Source: Penium margaritaceum (Eukaryota; Streptophyta; Zygnematophyceae; Desmidiales; Peniaceae). Taken from it: a stretch of 64,000 bases of DNA. How positions within the stretch are numbered: the stretch's first letter is position 1; each line of letters opens with the position of its first letter. The notes beneath the pieces are model-generated. The model was not told where the DNA came from, made no database searches, and was given only the letters and a program-made list of their open reading frames with translations. The DNA is taken from contig SZWC01000850.1 in NCBI GenBank assembly GCA_023375785.1, positions 127,947-191,946 on the forward strand, in the 5' to 3' direction. Positions 1 through 9,180 of the stretch are shown here, one piece after another. A program made the position numbers and the translations under genes.

Positions 1-127
1 GACAATGTGTAAAATTACAAGCCCAAGTGTGGGATATACATGACATACAGCAGCCTGCGTACAAGAGCATCCAAATGATGCGGATTTCATGAGAACTAGG
101 ATAAGAAGTTGACAGCAATGGCAGAAT

Positions 128-437
128 CTACGCTTTGTGATCTTGAGGAAAATCAGGCAGCCCATGACTTACACATTGATAGGCTCCCCTACATGATGTG
201 AGTCTGTTGATGTAAGAAGCATCTGCGCAACGGGCGTCATAGGCATGAATGCAGAGGGTACAATGACCAACAAATCGGCAAAATGCTCTCCCAACGTCCA
301 AGCATAGCCAGCCTGATGCAATGCAGGCGATCATGCTCAATCTCCATTCCCAAGAAGACACAAGCTAGACCAAGGTTCTTCATTCCATACAGATAGACCA
401 GGACATCAACAAAAGGTGTAGAGGAAGCATTGATCAA
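128..437 (-). pseudogene. Copia reverse-transcriptase remnant
   Basis: The minus-strand translation includes STPFVDVLVYL and KNLGLACVFLGMEIEHDR, which align by eye with the palm (FVDDLLI) and following segment of the copia RT at 10130-10260. It belongs to the element spanning 1-5525 and is decayed. Confidence 0.65.
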
Positions 438-589
438 TAGAGCTGGGTCAACTATGCCTCAACGATACCTTCACCACCAGCCCTTTTTTTGGATAGGGAG
501 GTTGGGCACGACCCTCACTGTACAAATAGGAGGAGAGGAGGGTTGAGTGATGACCCTATTGGTTGATGGCCCAAACCCATCAACAGGAG

Positions 590-960
590 GATTCAGGAGG
601 TGGCGGCAAGCAGTGTTGTCGTGCTTGCCGCTACTATTGTAGTGTTGTTGCGATTGCTGGGTGTGGATGCAGCTATTGGCGTGGCTGCAGCTGCCGCTAC
701 TGCTACAACTACTACTACAGCTGCTATTGTAGCTGTGATGCGAGTTTGGCTTCTACTGCTTCTGTTGCTGCTACGGTGATTGCTGTTGTAGATGTGAGTA
801 TGGCTACTACTGCTACCATTGCTGCTACTGCTGCTGCTCCAGGTGCTGCAAAAAGATGAAATATAGCCAAGGGTTGGCGCCGCCATTGCCACTACCGCTG
901 CTGCTACTGCAGCGTCTTCTACTGTAGCTGCTAGTGCATGTGATGCTACCTAGCTATAGT
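590..960. repeat. Trinucleotide-rich tract (GCT/ACT type)
   Basis: Degenerate GCT, ACT and TGT triplets run for about 370 bases and are open in more than one frame as Ser/Ala/Val-rich sequence. It is the inverse of the tract at 6255-6570. In both cases it lies between a family-B leader and pol, so it is leader or gag-proximal low complexity, not a separate gene. Confidence 0.7.
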
Positions 961-1098
961 TGCTACTAGTATGATAATTGTGGCTACTACTACTTTGGAT
1001 GTTCCATTGTGAGTTGGGCTCCTTCTCCAATAAGGGCATCCAGATACCTCTGCTATGGCAGCTACTGCTAATGTGGTGGCCTAAAACGCCAGCACTTG
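936..1098 (+). repeat. About 163-bp block duplicated at 4621-4783
   Basis: The sequence from GCATGTGATGCTACC to the CCACTTGTG-like end occurs at 936-1098 and again at 4621-4783 in the same orientation, nearly identical. The two copies flank the truncated family-A copia. This is far longer than a normal 5-bp target duplication, so it reflects either rearrangement or an assembly overlap. Confidence 0.85.
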
Positions 1099-1650
1099 TG
1101 TTGGAATGATGCTCCTCACCATGGCAGGAGTGACTCCAAAAAGGAACACCAAAAAGACAAGCCTTAGTGGCTTAGTGGTTAATTGTGTCCACCTCTAGAG
1201 GCAGGGGCCCGGGTTCAAGTCCCACAAGATGAAATTCTGCCCTGCCTCAAGGGAGGTGGAAAATAGATGCCAGGAAGCTAGCTCAACCTCTAGAGTTCCT
1301 CTTTAAGTTTCTAGAAGGCCAGGTGAGGGTCCAGGAAGGTGGCACACCTTCTAGAAGGGGTGACTTGTCCTACAAGGCATCTAGAGGTGTCTTGGTCTTC
1401 TGGAAACCTTCCCTCCTACTAGAAGCAAGCTGAGGAATCTAGGAAGGGGCAGAAGCTTCTAGAGGAGGGAAGGGATGCCTTCCTAGGTGGGAAAAGGACA
1501 GCCTACCAAGGAGCACTCTAGAAGCCATAGAATCTGCTAGGAAGCTCCAAATCTGGCATGCTTTNTTTCAGTCTCTCCAAAAACAGTTGGTGGTGTGAAA
1601 CAGCCATTGCTAGGGACCCTCCAGGGTGCACACTCACCCTCAGGCCAACA
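1099..1650 (+). repeat. 5' LTR of family-A copia
   Basis: It begins TGTTGG and ends CCAACA, a perfect 6-bp inverted terminal repeat, and is followed by the half-tRNA primer site. The 3' half (about 1260-1560) is unusually rich in CTAG tetramers, mostly as TCTAGA or CTAGAA. A single N lies at 1565. No second LTR copy exists in this truncated element. Confidence 0.75.
1163..1236 (+). other. tRNA-like segment inside the LTR (A and B boxes)
   Basis: TGGCTTAGTGG fits the pol III A-box consensus and GGTTCAAGTCC fits the B box, with tRNA-like spacing. The T-stem has only three good pairs and no acceptor stem forms, so this is not a functional tRNA. It may be a captured tRNA pseudogene or a SINE head within the LTR. 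Confidence 0.5.
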
Positions 1651-1652
1651 AA

Positions 1653-1667
1653 GGGTTATGGGCCCAC
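1653..1667 (+). other. Half-tRNA primer-binding site (initiator tRNA-Met anticodon arm)
   Basis: GGGTTATGGGCCCAC lies two bases after the LTR. It is a perfect 15-base complement of the anticodon stem-loop of plant initiator tRNA-Met (GTGGGCCCATAACCC), not of the tRNA 3' end. Drosophila copia and yeast Ty5 are known to prime from such an internal tRNA site. The same 15 bases sit at the equivalent place in the element at 43961-51476. Confidence 0.8.
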
Positions 1668-4600
1668 ACCTCTAAGGGGTTCAAAGCCAGCTTCATTTCA
1701 CGCTCCCAACAGCAAGACATGGCAACTAGCGAGCAAGAGAGCAACCGCGCTGTCCTTAAGTTTGATGGGACATGCTTTGCCTTGTGGAGGTGGCAGTTTG
1801 AGGTCCTCCTTGACGACAAGGGACTGCTTGAGCTCGTAAAAGGTGATGAGACTGCTCCGCCGGAGACTACAACGGCTGAGGTGAAGGAGGCATACAAGAA
1901 GCGCAACAAAAAGGCATTGGCGCTCCTTGTGTCCGCGTTATGCCCACCACAACTTGGGCACATCCAAGGATGCACCCTGGCCGCGGACGCATGGTAAAAA
2001 CTCTGCTCCATCTACCAGTCAAGCAATCTTGCCAATCAGCTCTTCATCTTCAAATGGCTCGTCACCCTCCGAGCCAACGAAGGCGACAATATCATGGAGA
2101 TCATGTAGTAGATTAGGTCGCTTGCAGCAGAGTGCGTGGCCACTAGTTGGGAGGTCGACTCTCAGTTGCAAGCAATGATACTCCTTCTGGCCTTGCCAGA
2201 CAGTTGGAGTCCCATTATCACAGTCCTTGGTGGCTGGCCTTCCGACGAGATCAAGTACCCGAAGGTTACTGAGTACGTGCGCAATGAGTGGATGCAACGT
2301 GGCTGTCAAGAGAGTGCATCGGCATCAAGTTCAGCTTACACGGTTCATCCTCAAAGTGGAGGCCGAGGCGACAAGTGGAAGGGTGCAAAACAGGGCACTA
2401 AGAAGGGTGACAAGAAGGGGGAGTGCTTCAACTGCGGCAAGGAGGGCCACTACGCGCGCAACTGTCCCAAGAAGAAAAAAGATCGGTCGTAGCGGGGCGG
2501 GAAGAAAGATGAGCACGCCCTTATGGTATACAACTCCACCAACTTGAAGGATCCGGGAGTTGCCGTCATTCACTCTGGATCAGGCCGCCACACGCAATGC
2601 AATAGGGCGGCATTTGTCACCTACGGCGCCTCGGAGAGACGCATGACGGTGGCCAATGGAAAAAGAGAGGTGGTCGCCGGTGAGGGTAACGTCCGCATTG
2701 AGTCAATTGTGGATGGGAAACCTGTCACGAGCACAATCTACGATGTGCTGCATATGCCTAACTTTGGGGCAAACCTGCTCTCCATCAGCCGCCTTACCGA
2801 CAAGGGACTGGAGGTGCTCTTCACAAAGAAGGAGGCCGTCATCCGCAAAGAGGGCAAAGGTGAGGTGATTGCGCGTGCCAAGAGGGAGGACGACTTGTAC
2901 CTGCTACGCGCAAAGATCCTCAGCAGCCGGGCGGGGTCCAACGCCGCCAATCTTGTAACAAAGGATGGAGGAGACCTGGACCTATGGCACCGCCGACTCT
3001 GCCACATTTCTCCATCAACAGTGAAGGAGATGGCTAAGAGGGAAGTGGTGCGGGGTCTCCAAATCAGCGGCCTTGATGGAACCAAGGAGACCGTGTGTGA
3101 GCCATGCATCATTGGCAAATCAACTCAGCAGCCGTTTGTCGCCAAGGGGACGCGTGCATCGGCAAAACTGGTCGTGGTACACATCGATGTGTGTGGACCG
3201 CTTGAGAGCTCCATCAGCGGAGCTCGCTACTTCCTCACCTTCATCGATGACCACATCCGGAAACTCTACCTCTACCCTATGAAGCGGAAGAGTGAGGTCC
3301 ATGCGTGCATGCAAGAGTTTATGGCAGATGTGGAGCGGCAAACAGAGTTGAAGGTGAAGGCGTTCCGGAGTGACAACGGCGGTGAATATGCGGGGTGCCT
3401 TGGATGGATGAAGAGCAAGGGGATTGAGTGGCAGAAAACAACTCCACACTCCCCACAACAGAATGGCGTCGCAGAGAGAGCAAATCGCACAATCCTTAAC
3501 ATGGTGCGATCCATGTTGAGCGACGCCGGCCTTACACAACGGTATTCGGCGGAGGCGGCAAGGACAGCAGCATACATCATGAATCTCATGCCGACCAAGC
3601 CTCTGAAGGACAAGGAGAGCAATGCGTGGAAGACGCCACAAGAGGTGTGGAGCGGGAGGAAGCCGGCGGTGGGTCACCTCCGCACGTTTGATTGTGTTAC
3701 ACATGCAATGGTGCAGGCACGTGAGGGACGGAGCAAGCTGGACCCGCGTACCCGCCGGTGTATTTTCCTTGGATATGAGAGCGGAAGCAAGGCGTATCGA
3801 CTCTTTGACCCAAGGAGGCAGAAGATTTTGCAGAGTCGCGACGTCACGTTCGACGAGAAAAGCCGTTGGACAGACAAGGAGGCAGGTCTCTCCAAGAGGG
3901 GGGAGTGGATGCTAGTCCTTGAGGGGGAGACGTCGGAGGACGTGAATGAGGGTGACATCCTTGCAGCAGCACCAGCCGGAGATGATCGCCCGAGGGATGG
4001 GCGAACGGCACAATTTGTTCCGACCAGTTCAGATGAGGAATCGGAAGCACCGGAGATGGACGTGGAGGCGGGGAGTCGACCGATGTCTCCAAGGTCTCCA
4101 AGAGAGGGGGAGCAAGCGCTTGGAGAGGATGGCGCCGAAAGGGGACAGCAACAACAACAACCGCCTCAAGAGCCCCGCACGAGCAGCCGTGTGCGAAGAA
4201 GGACAAAAAGGTATGATGCCAACAAGGGAATTTGGACTGGGTTTGCACAAGCCTTCTTCACGCAAGAGGAGCCTCAATCTATAAAGGAGGCACTGCAGCG
4301 GAAGGATGGGGTTGAGTGGGAGGGAGCAATAAAATCTGAGCTTGCCTCCCACGAGGAGAACGACACTTGGGAGCTCGTTGACCGGCCGGAGGGCGAGAAA
4401 ATCATCGGCTCCAAGTGGATCTTCCGGAAGAAGCTCACAAAGAAGGGGAAGGTGGAGCGGTACAAGGCGCGGCTGGTGGCAAAGAGATATGCCCACAGAA
4501 AAGGGGAGCACTACGATGAGACCTTTGCACCAGTTGCTAAGTTTGCCTCAGTCCGTACTATCCTCTCGGTGGCAGCGGCACGCGACTACGAAATCCACCA

Positions 4601-5008
4601 AATGGACGTGAAAACCGCGTGCATGTGATGCTACCTAGCTATAGTTGCTACTAGTATGATAATTGTGGCTACTGCTACTTTGGATGTTCCATTGTGAGTT
4701 GGCTCCTTCTCCAATAAGGGCATCCAGATACCTCTGCTATGGCAGCTACTGCTAATGTGGTGGCCTAAAACGCCACCACTTGTGCTTCCTGTCACTACAA
4801 AGAAGGCTGCCGCAATGAGGGAAGCCGCCAAAAGGTAGCCTTCCGCCTCCAACTCTACTGGAGGACTACATGCTGTGAGCCCTTAGCTCATGGCCTCCAC
4901 GTTGCCTGGACCTGCATGCCCCACCAGCCAAACCCAGCCCATCCCAATTGTTTCAGTTGCCGCTGTTGCATACTGTATAGTTGGGTGAAGAGGTCGTGTC
5001 TCTTTACT

Positions 5009-5020
5009 TTTATGATACCA
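5009..5020 (-). other. Primer-binding site, minus family-B copia
   Basis: On the minus strand TGGTATCATAAA follows the LTR end. It matches the usual plant copia primer site TGGTATCAGAGC (complement of the 3' end of initiator tRNA-Met) at the first nine positions. Confidence 0.6.
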
Positions 5021-5525
5021 TAAGGGAATGAGAGAATCTCCTAGCTATTTCTTGTGTGAAAGATCACATTATGGTGAAAAAAACATGATAGATGATGCTA
5101 GAATTGGTGGAGAGACGTCAAAGACATGTATAGATGAATAAGTCACGTGACACAAACAAACAGACAAGGTTTTCAACACAGTCTCACCCACATGCGCATT
5201 GCTAAGGGCACAAGTCCAACCAACCAGTAAAAAATTGACTAACCCGATTTTAGGCGCCAAACCAACTGCAAAAGCTAGCCGGACACGCGTAGAGGCTCCT
5301 TGGTTGTCCGAATGACAAACCGGAGGAAGCACCAAGTGTAGAAACAAAGTATCTACGTAACTGGATCATGAACACCTCCTTTGTTGAGGTGGTCACCAAG
5401 AAAACTCTTGAGAGTACGTGAGGGTGTGCCGGCTGGTGCTGATGCTGTCAAAGTAGCCATCAAGTGTCCTGCCATACCCGTGAGCCATGATGACAAGTCC
5501 AAAGGTAACCAAGACTAACACAACA
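5021..5525 (-). repeat. 5' LTR of the minus family-B copia (LTR-B)
   Basis: Read on the minus strand it begins TGTTGTG at 5525 and ends ..CTTA at 5021, followed at once by a tRNA primer site. It is homologous to the LTR at 17715-18245, sharing blocks such as CAAGGAGC and the CATCAGCACC block. At 5526 it directly abuts a partial LTR of the same family in the other orientation. Confidence 0.75.
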
Positions 5526-5865
5526 AGTTGCATAGAGTTTCTATTTCTTCAATTGGTGATTCTTTTGATTTTTCTTGTGGAAAAACAAGGAGCTCTTACA
5601 CGTGTCGTGTTCTCTTCTGCTATTGTTCTGTAAAATGCAGCCAAGATAGTCCATTTTCCAACCGGTTGGTTAGACTTTTGCACTTAATTCCAGGCATGTG
5701 GGTTAGACTATACCTACAAATTTTTCTGTTTGTTTTGCGACTCAACTTTTATGTTTCAAAACATATCTTTGCCATCTCTCCACCTTTAAAATCACCATTT
5801 TTCATGTGTTCTGTGTAGTTTCATCTCACACAAAACATTGCTTAGAGGGTTTCTTTATTACCTCA
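5526..5865 (+). repeat. Partial LTR-B, plus strand
   Basis: It aligns with the 3' two thirds of the LTR at 17715-18245, through CACAAAACATTGCTT to the final CCTCA at 5865. Its 5' third is absent because the minus-strand LTR begins at exactly this point. Confidence 0.7.
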
Positions 5866-5877
5866 TGGCATCAGGGC
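5866..5877 (+). other. Primer-binding site, plus family-B copia
   Basis: TGGCATCAGGGC directly follows the LTR. It differs from the plant initiator tRNA-Met 3'-end primer site TGGTATCAGAGC at two positions. Confidence 0.65.
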
Positions 5878-6254
5878 AGTAGAGAGACAAGACCTTTTCC
5901 TCCCACCTCACACGAGCACCGGAGGAATCTGGGCTAGGGCGGGCTAGGCTGGGTGGGGCGTACAGGTTCTAGCAATGTGGAGGCTCTGAGCAAAGGGCTC
6001 ACATCATGTAGTCCTTTAGTAGATCCAGAGGCGGAATCCTGCCGAATTGTTTTGCCAGTTTTCCTCTTTACAAGTGCCTCCTTGGTGGTGAAATGACGCA
6101 GTGGTCATGGCGTCATCAATAGATCCTACGGAAGTACTCCCTAAAACTGGCTGCCTTTGTTGCAATGGGCAATATTCTCAACACCACCAAGAATAACAGT
6201 AAGAAAAACAATAGCAACAATAACAGTGGGACATGCCAACCCCCTGGCTCCAAT

Positions 6255-6570
6255 GTATTTTTTAGAAACAGCCAGAGAAGCAGTAGAATCAGCCGTATCA
6301 GTACCAGCTATAGCAGAAGTAGGAGCAGCAGTAGCCGCTCTCATAGCAATTGCTACAGCAGCAACTAGAACAGCAATCACTGGAGTAGCAACAGCTGCAG
6401 CAGTAGCCACACTTGCAGCAACAGCTATAGTAGCAGCTCGAGCAACAGTCACAACAATGGCAGAAATAGCATCAGCCACAACAACAGCACCAGCCACTAC
6501 CAGTAGCCGCAGCAGCAGCGCAGTAGCAGTAGTAGTAGCAGAGACAGTAGCAGCGGCCGCATTGTTTTCT
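6255..6570. repeat. Trinucleotide-rich tract (GCA/ACA type)
   Basis: GCA, ACA, GTA and AGC triplets dominate, giving a long Ala/Thr/Val-rich open frame within 6157-7092. The same tract, inverted, is at 590-960. The length of this open frame reflects triplet composition, so I do not call a gene. Confidence 0.7.
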
Positions 6571-8229
6571 AGAGGAACACCAACAAAGATGCGAAGCCGG
6601 GCAGGCACGGGTGTGGGTACGTCAGCTGTGCTAACCACTGCCAACCGTGCTCGAAAGCCAGTAGGAAGGTACTCCATAGTTTTTTTATCTTGCCTATTGA
6701 AAGGCTCGGGCCACGACCTTGTCAATGAAGAAGCTTGTCGGTCGACGGGCTCGTTGCTTGATGTCCACCCCACTTGTTTTCCTACAGTGAGGGTCAAGCG
6801 CACCCTCCCTACCAAAAACCAAAGAAAAAAACAACCAGGTGGGGGAGAGGAGGTGAGCCTTGTCACCCCTCCCAAGTCACCCTCGTTGCCGACTTCATAT
6901 TGGTGGTTTTCTTTTTACATTGTTTTCCTTTTGTTTTCCTTCATCATTTTCCTCTTTGTTTTTCTCTCATCCTTTCCAACATGTGATCAAAACACGGATG
7001 TTTGGGGATTTTTCTCGTTGCCTCGGGAGACATTTTATCCCCTTATCACCCTCCATCCTCTTTGTTTGAGACCCACACAAGCGAGAGTCTGACCCCATGT
7101 GTAGGGAGAGCGCCACCGTCATGTCCTTGATTGTTCCAATATCCAATTGGGCTTCCGTGCTGACCTCTCTGGTGGTATTTGTACCCCACCTGGGGTGGCT
7201 TTGGCTCCCGCAATTGCATTACCCTACCCTCCATGGGCCGCCTACTCCATCCTACTCCCTTCCATCATGGCTTCAGCCGGTAGCTCCATCTCTCTTTACG
7301 CCATGATCTCAGTCCTTTCCCAAGTTGTCTCATGGTCTGGTCGCATCTGCTCCAGCCTCCATATTCCCTTCCCATCCTCAGCTTCTGGTTTTCTCCTCTG
7401 GTGTGATTTTGGCTGGCGAGTCCAAGGGTCAGTTTTGTTCATCAGATGGAGCCCTTCGAGGTGCGTCGAGTGGTGGGCTACGTTGCCTGTGGAGTGGATT
7501 GAGCATTGGTAGTCGTTCACCCTGTCGTGTCTCCTTGCTATGACTTCAGAACGTGCTGTGGACTCTCCTACAATTGTTCACTGTGTTGCAAAGTGTCAAG
7601 TCACTACTCCATCTTGTGTATCGAGTAGCTTCTGGATCATCAATTCCGGAGCCACTCATTAGATGATGTCATCTTGTGTCATATTTGTCACATTGGGGCC
7701 TCTTGGTGACGTATGTTTTGTTTGCACTGGCTCTAGCCAGATGTAGCCTTTTCAGGGTATTAGTGTTGTGCGTTTTATTAGTCCGTTGGGTGATATCTTC
7801 TCGCCTTATTTCCTCATTATCCTTGCACTTGAGGTCAGATTGTTGTGTGTCACTGCCTTGGATGATTAGGGTATGAACTTTGTTTACTCTCATGGCGTTG
7901 GCACTGTCATTGCAATCGTCCAGCCATCTTTTTCTTTGTGGTCTGTGTTGTCACAAGTTGTATCGTGTGCTCTTGTCTACATTGTTGTGCGTCACCACCA
8001 TCGTAGCGCATGTGCATGTTTCTCCCTTGCTCTCCATTCCACACACACGTCTGCTCCATTGTAGCTTGTGTCACATGCATACAGCCACCATCCGTAGCCT
8101 CTTCCATCATTAGACTGGTGTTGGTCTTAACCTTGGCATACTCCTTACGCACTACACTGCTCACTGCCTTGATTAGGCGTAAGAAAAGATTCATCACCTG
8201 TCCTTCCTATCATCTAACTACTGCATGCT

Positions 8230-8283
8230 GCATTCCATTCTCTAGTCTCAAGGGATGCATTCCATTGTCTAGTCTCAAGGGAT
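8230..8283 (+). repeat. Two tandem 27-bp units
   Basis: The unit GCATTCCATTCTCTAGTCTC plus seven bases occurs twice in direct succession with one difference. It lies in the decayed middle of the family-B copia. Confidence 0.85.
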
Positions 8284-8814
8284 GCATTTGGATGTTTTTG
8301 CTCCTAATACACCACAGCAATTAGAGTATTGGAACGCTAGAACCGCACTAATGCTAATAGTGTTCACACGCTTCTTGTTGAGTCTGAACTCCCTCCACTG
8401 TTTGATTTAAAGGACATGTCCTATCTGACGTGGGTTTTGAACCACGTTCTCCATGGTCCGCTGCCTCGTCATGTCATGCCGTTCAAATTTTGGCATTGTT
8501 TTCTTGCTAAACTTTGTCTCACTCATTTCTGCGATGGCATCCCCTGTGTTTGGCTCCTTGCAGAACAACAAGATGGCAAGTTTCTCCTCGAGGTTGTCTC
8601 CACCCTTTCCTTGGTGTCTCCTTGCATTCCAAGGCCTGGCACTTTGGGACTCCAAACGTGGTCGGGTTGTTGAGTCTCGTGATGCTCTCTTGTTTGAGAG
8701 CACCTTCTTCTGTGAAAACACTTGGTTTGTCTGGTTGTTTGCACCCTTCTATTGTGCAAGGAGAGGTGGTATATGTGGAGTTCCCTTTGGTAGTGGCTAT
8801 GCTCCGTATCATGC

Positions 8815-9180
8815 ATGTGCGTCATTTCTTGCATCATCTCTTGTCCTGTCTGCATCATTGCCTACATCATACCCTATCGTGTCTACATCATTACCTACGT
8901 CATCTCCTATCACGTCTATGTCCTTGTCTATATCATCTCCTGTTGCATCTGCATCATCGCCTACATCATCTCTTGTCGCATCTGTTTTATTGCTAGCATC
9001 ATCTCTTATTATGTCTGAATGATTTATTGCATAATCTCTTACCGTATCTACGTCATCACTTGCGTTCTCTCATGTTACTTCCGTGTCATTTCTTGCATCA
9101 TCTCCTATTACAGCCACCACATCGACTGCATCATCCCCTACCATATCTACATTGTCTCATGTTACATCATTGCCTGTGTC
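8815..9180 (+). repeat. Degenerate 33-bp tandem repeats in the copia spacer
   Basis: About eleven units of 33 bases follow one another, each built around (A/G)CATCATCTCCTATC-like text. Translated, this is an 11-residue repeat of the form SxSLPTSSPIx. It occupies the usual variable spacer between integrase and reverse transcriptase of copia polyproteins. Confidence 0.75.

Larger units (their letters stand above)
1099..4620 (+). mobile_element. Ty1/copia element, family A, 3'-truncated fossil
   Basis: Parts in order: 5' LTR 1099-1650; primer site 1653-1667; gag about 1719-2490 ending in a CCHC zinc knuckle (CFNCGKEGHYARNC, near 2430-2470); pol from about 2523 with protease, GAG-pre-integrase (LWHRRLCH near 2985), integrase core (IDVCGPL, FRSDNGGEY, QQNGVAERANRT, about 3180-3500) and the start of reverse transcriptase (GSKWIFRKK to IHQMDVKTA, about 4360-4615). 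It stops inside RT, so RNase H and the 3' LTR are missing. The integrase-RT part is long and open, the gag part is broken; few breaks overall. Gag and pol are closely related to the minus-strand element 43961-51476. Confidence 0.9.
1..5525 (-). mobile_element. Ty1/copia element, family B, minus strand, broken and interrupted
   Basis: This is a fossil copia element read leftwards. Its parts are a complete 5' LTR (5021-5525), a primer-binding site (5009-5020), a leader (about 4790-5008), a trinucleotide-rich stretch (about 590-1098, with part repeated at 4621-4783) and a reverse-transcriptase fragment (about 128-437). The RT piece shares the GLACVFLGM-type motif with the plus-strand family-B copy at 10200. 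The element runs off the left edge, so its 3' LTR is not seen. Family-A copia 1099-4620 sits inside it. Leader, triplet tract and LTR all match, in inverse orientation, the plus-strand element starting at 5526. It carries several breaks and a large internal loss. Confidence 0.75.

Noticed and set aside
1163-1236. Functional tRNA gene
   Set aside because: The A and B boxes are good, but the T-stem has only three pairs and there is no acceptor stem. Kept only as a tRNA-like segment.
6141-7092. Large overlapping frames on both strands (244 and 311 codons)
   Set aside because: Both are driven by the GCA/ACA triplet tract of the copia leader. No protein motif appears in either, and the equivalent tract at 590-960 behaves the same way.
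8815-9180. CRISPR-like array because of the regular 33-bp period
   Set aside because: The repeats are degenerate, without unique spacers, keep a reading frame and lie in a copia spacer in eukaryotic nuclear DNA.
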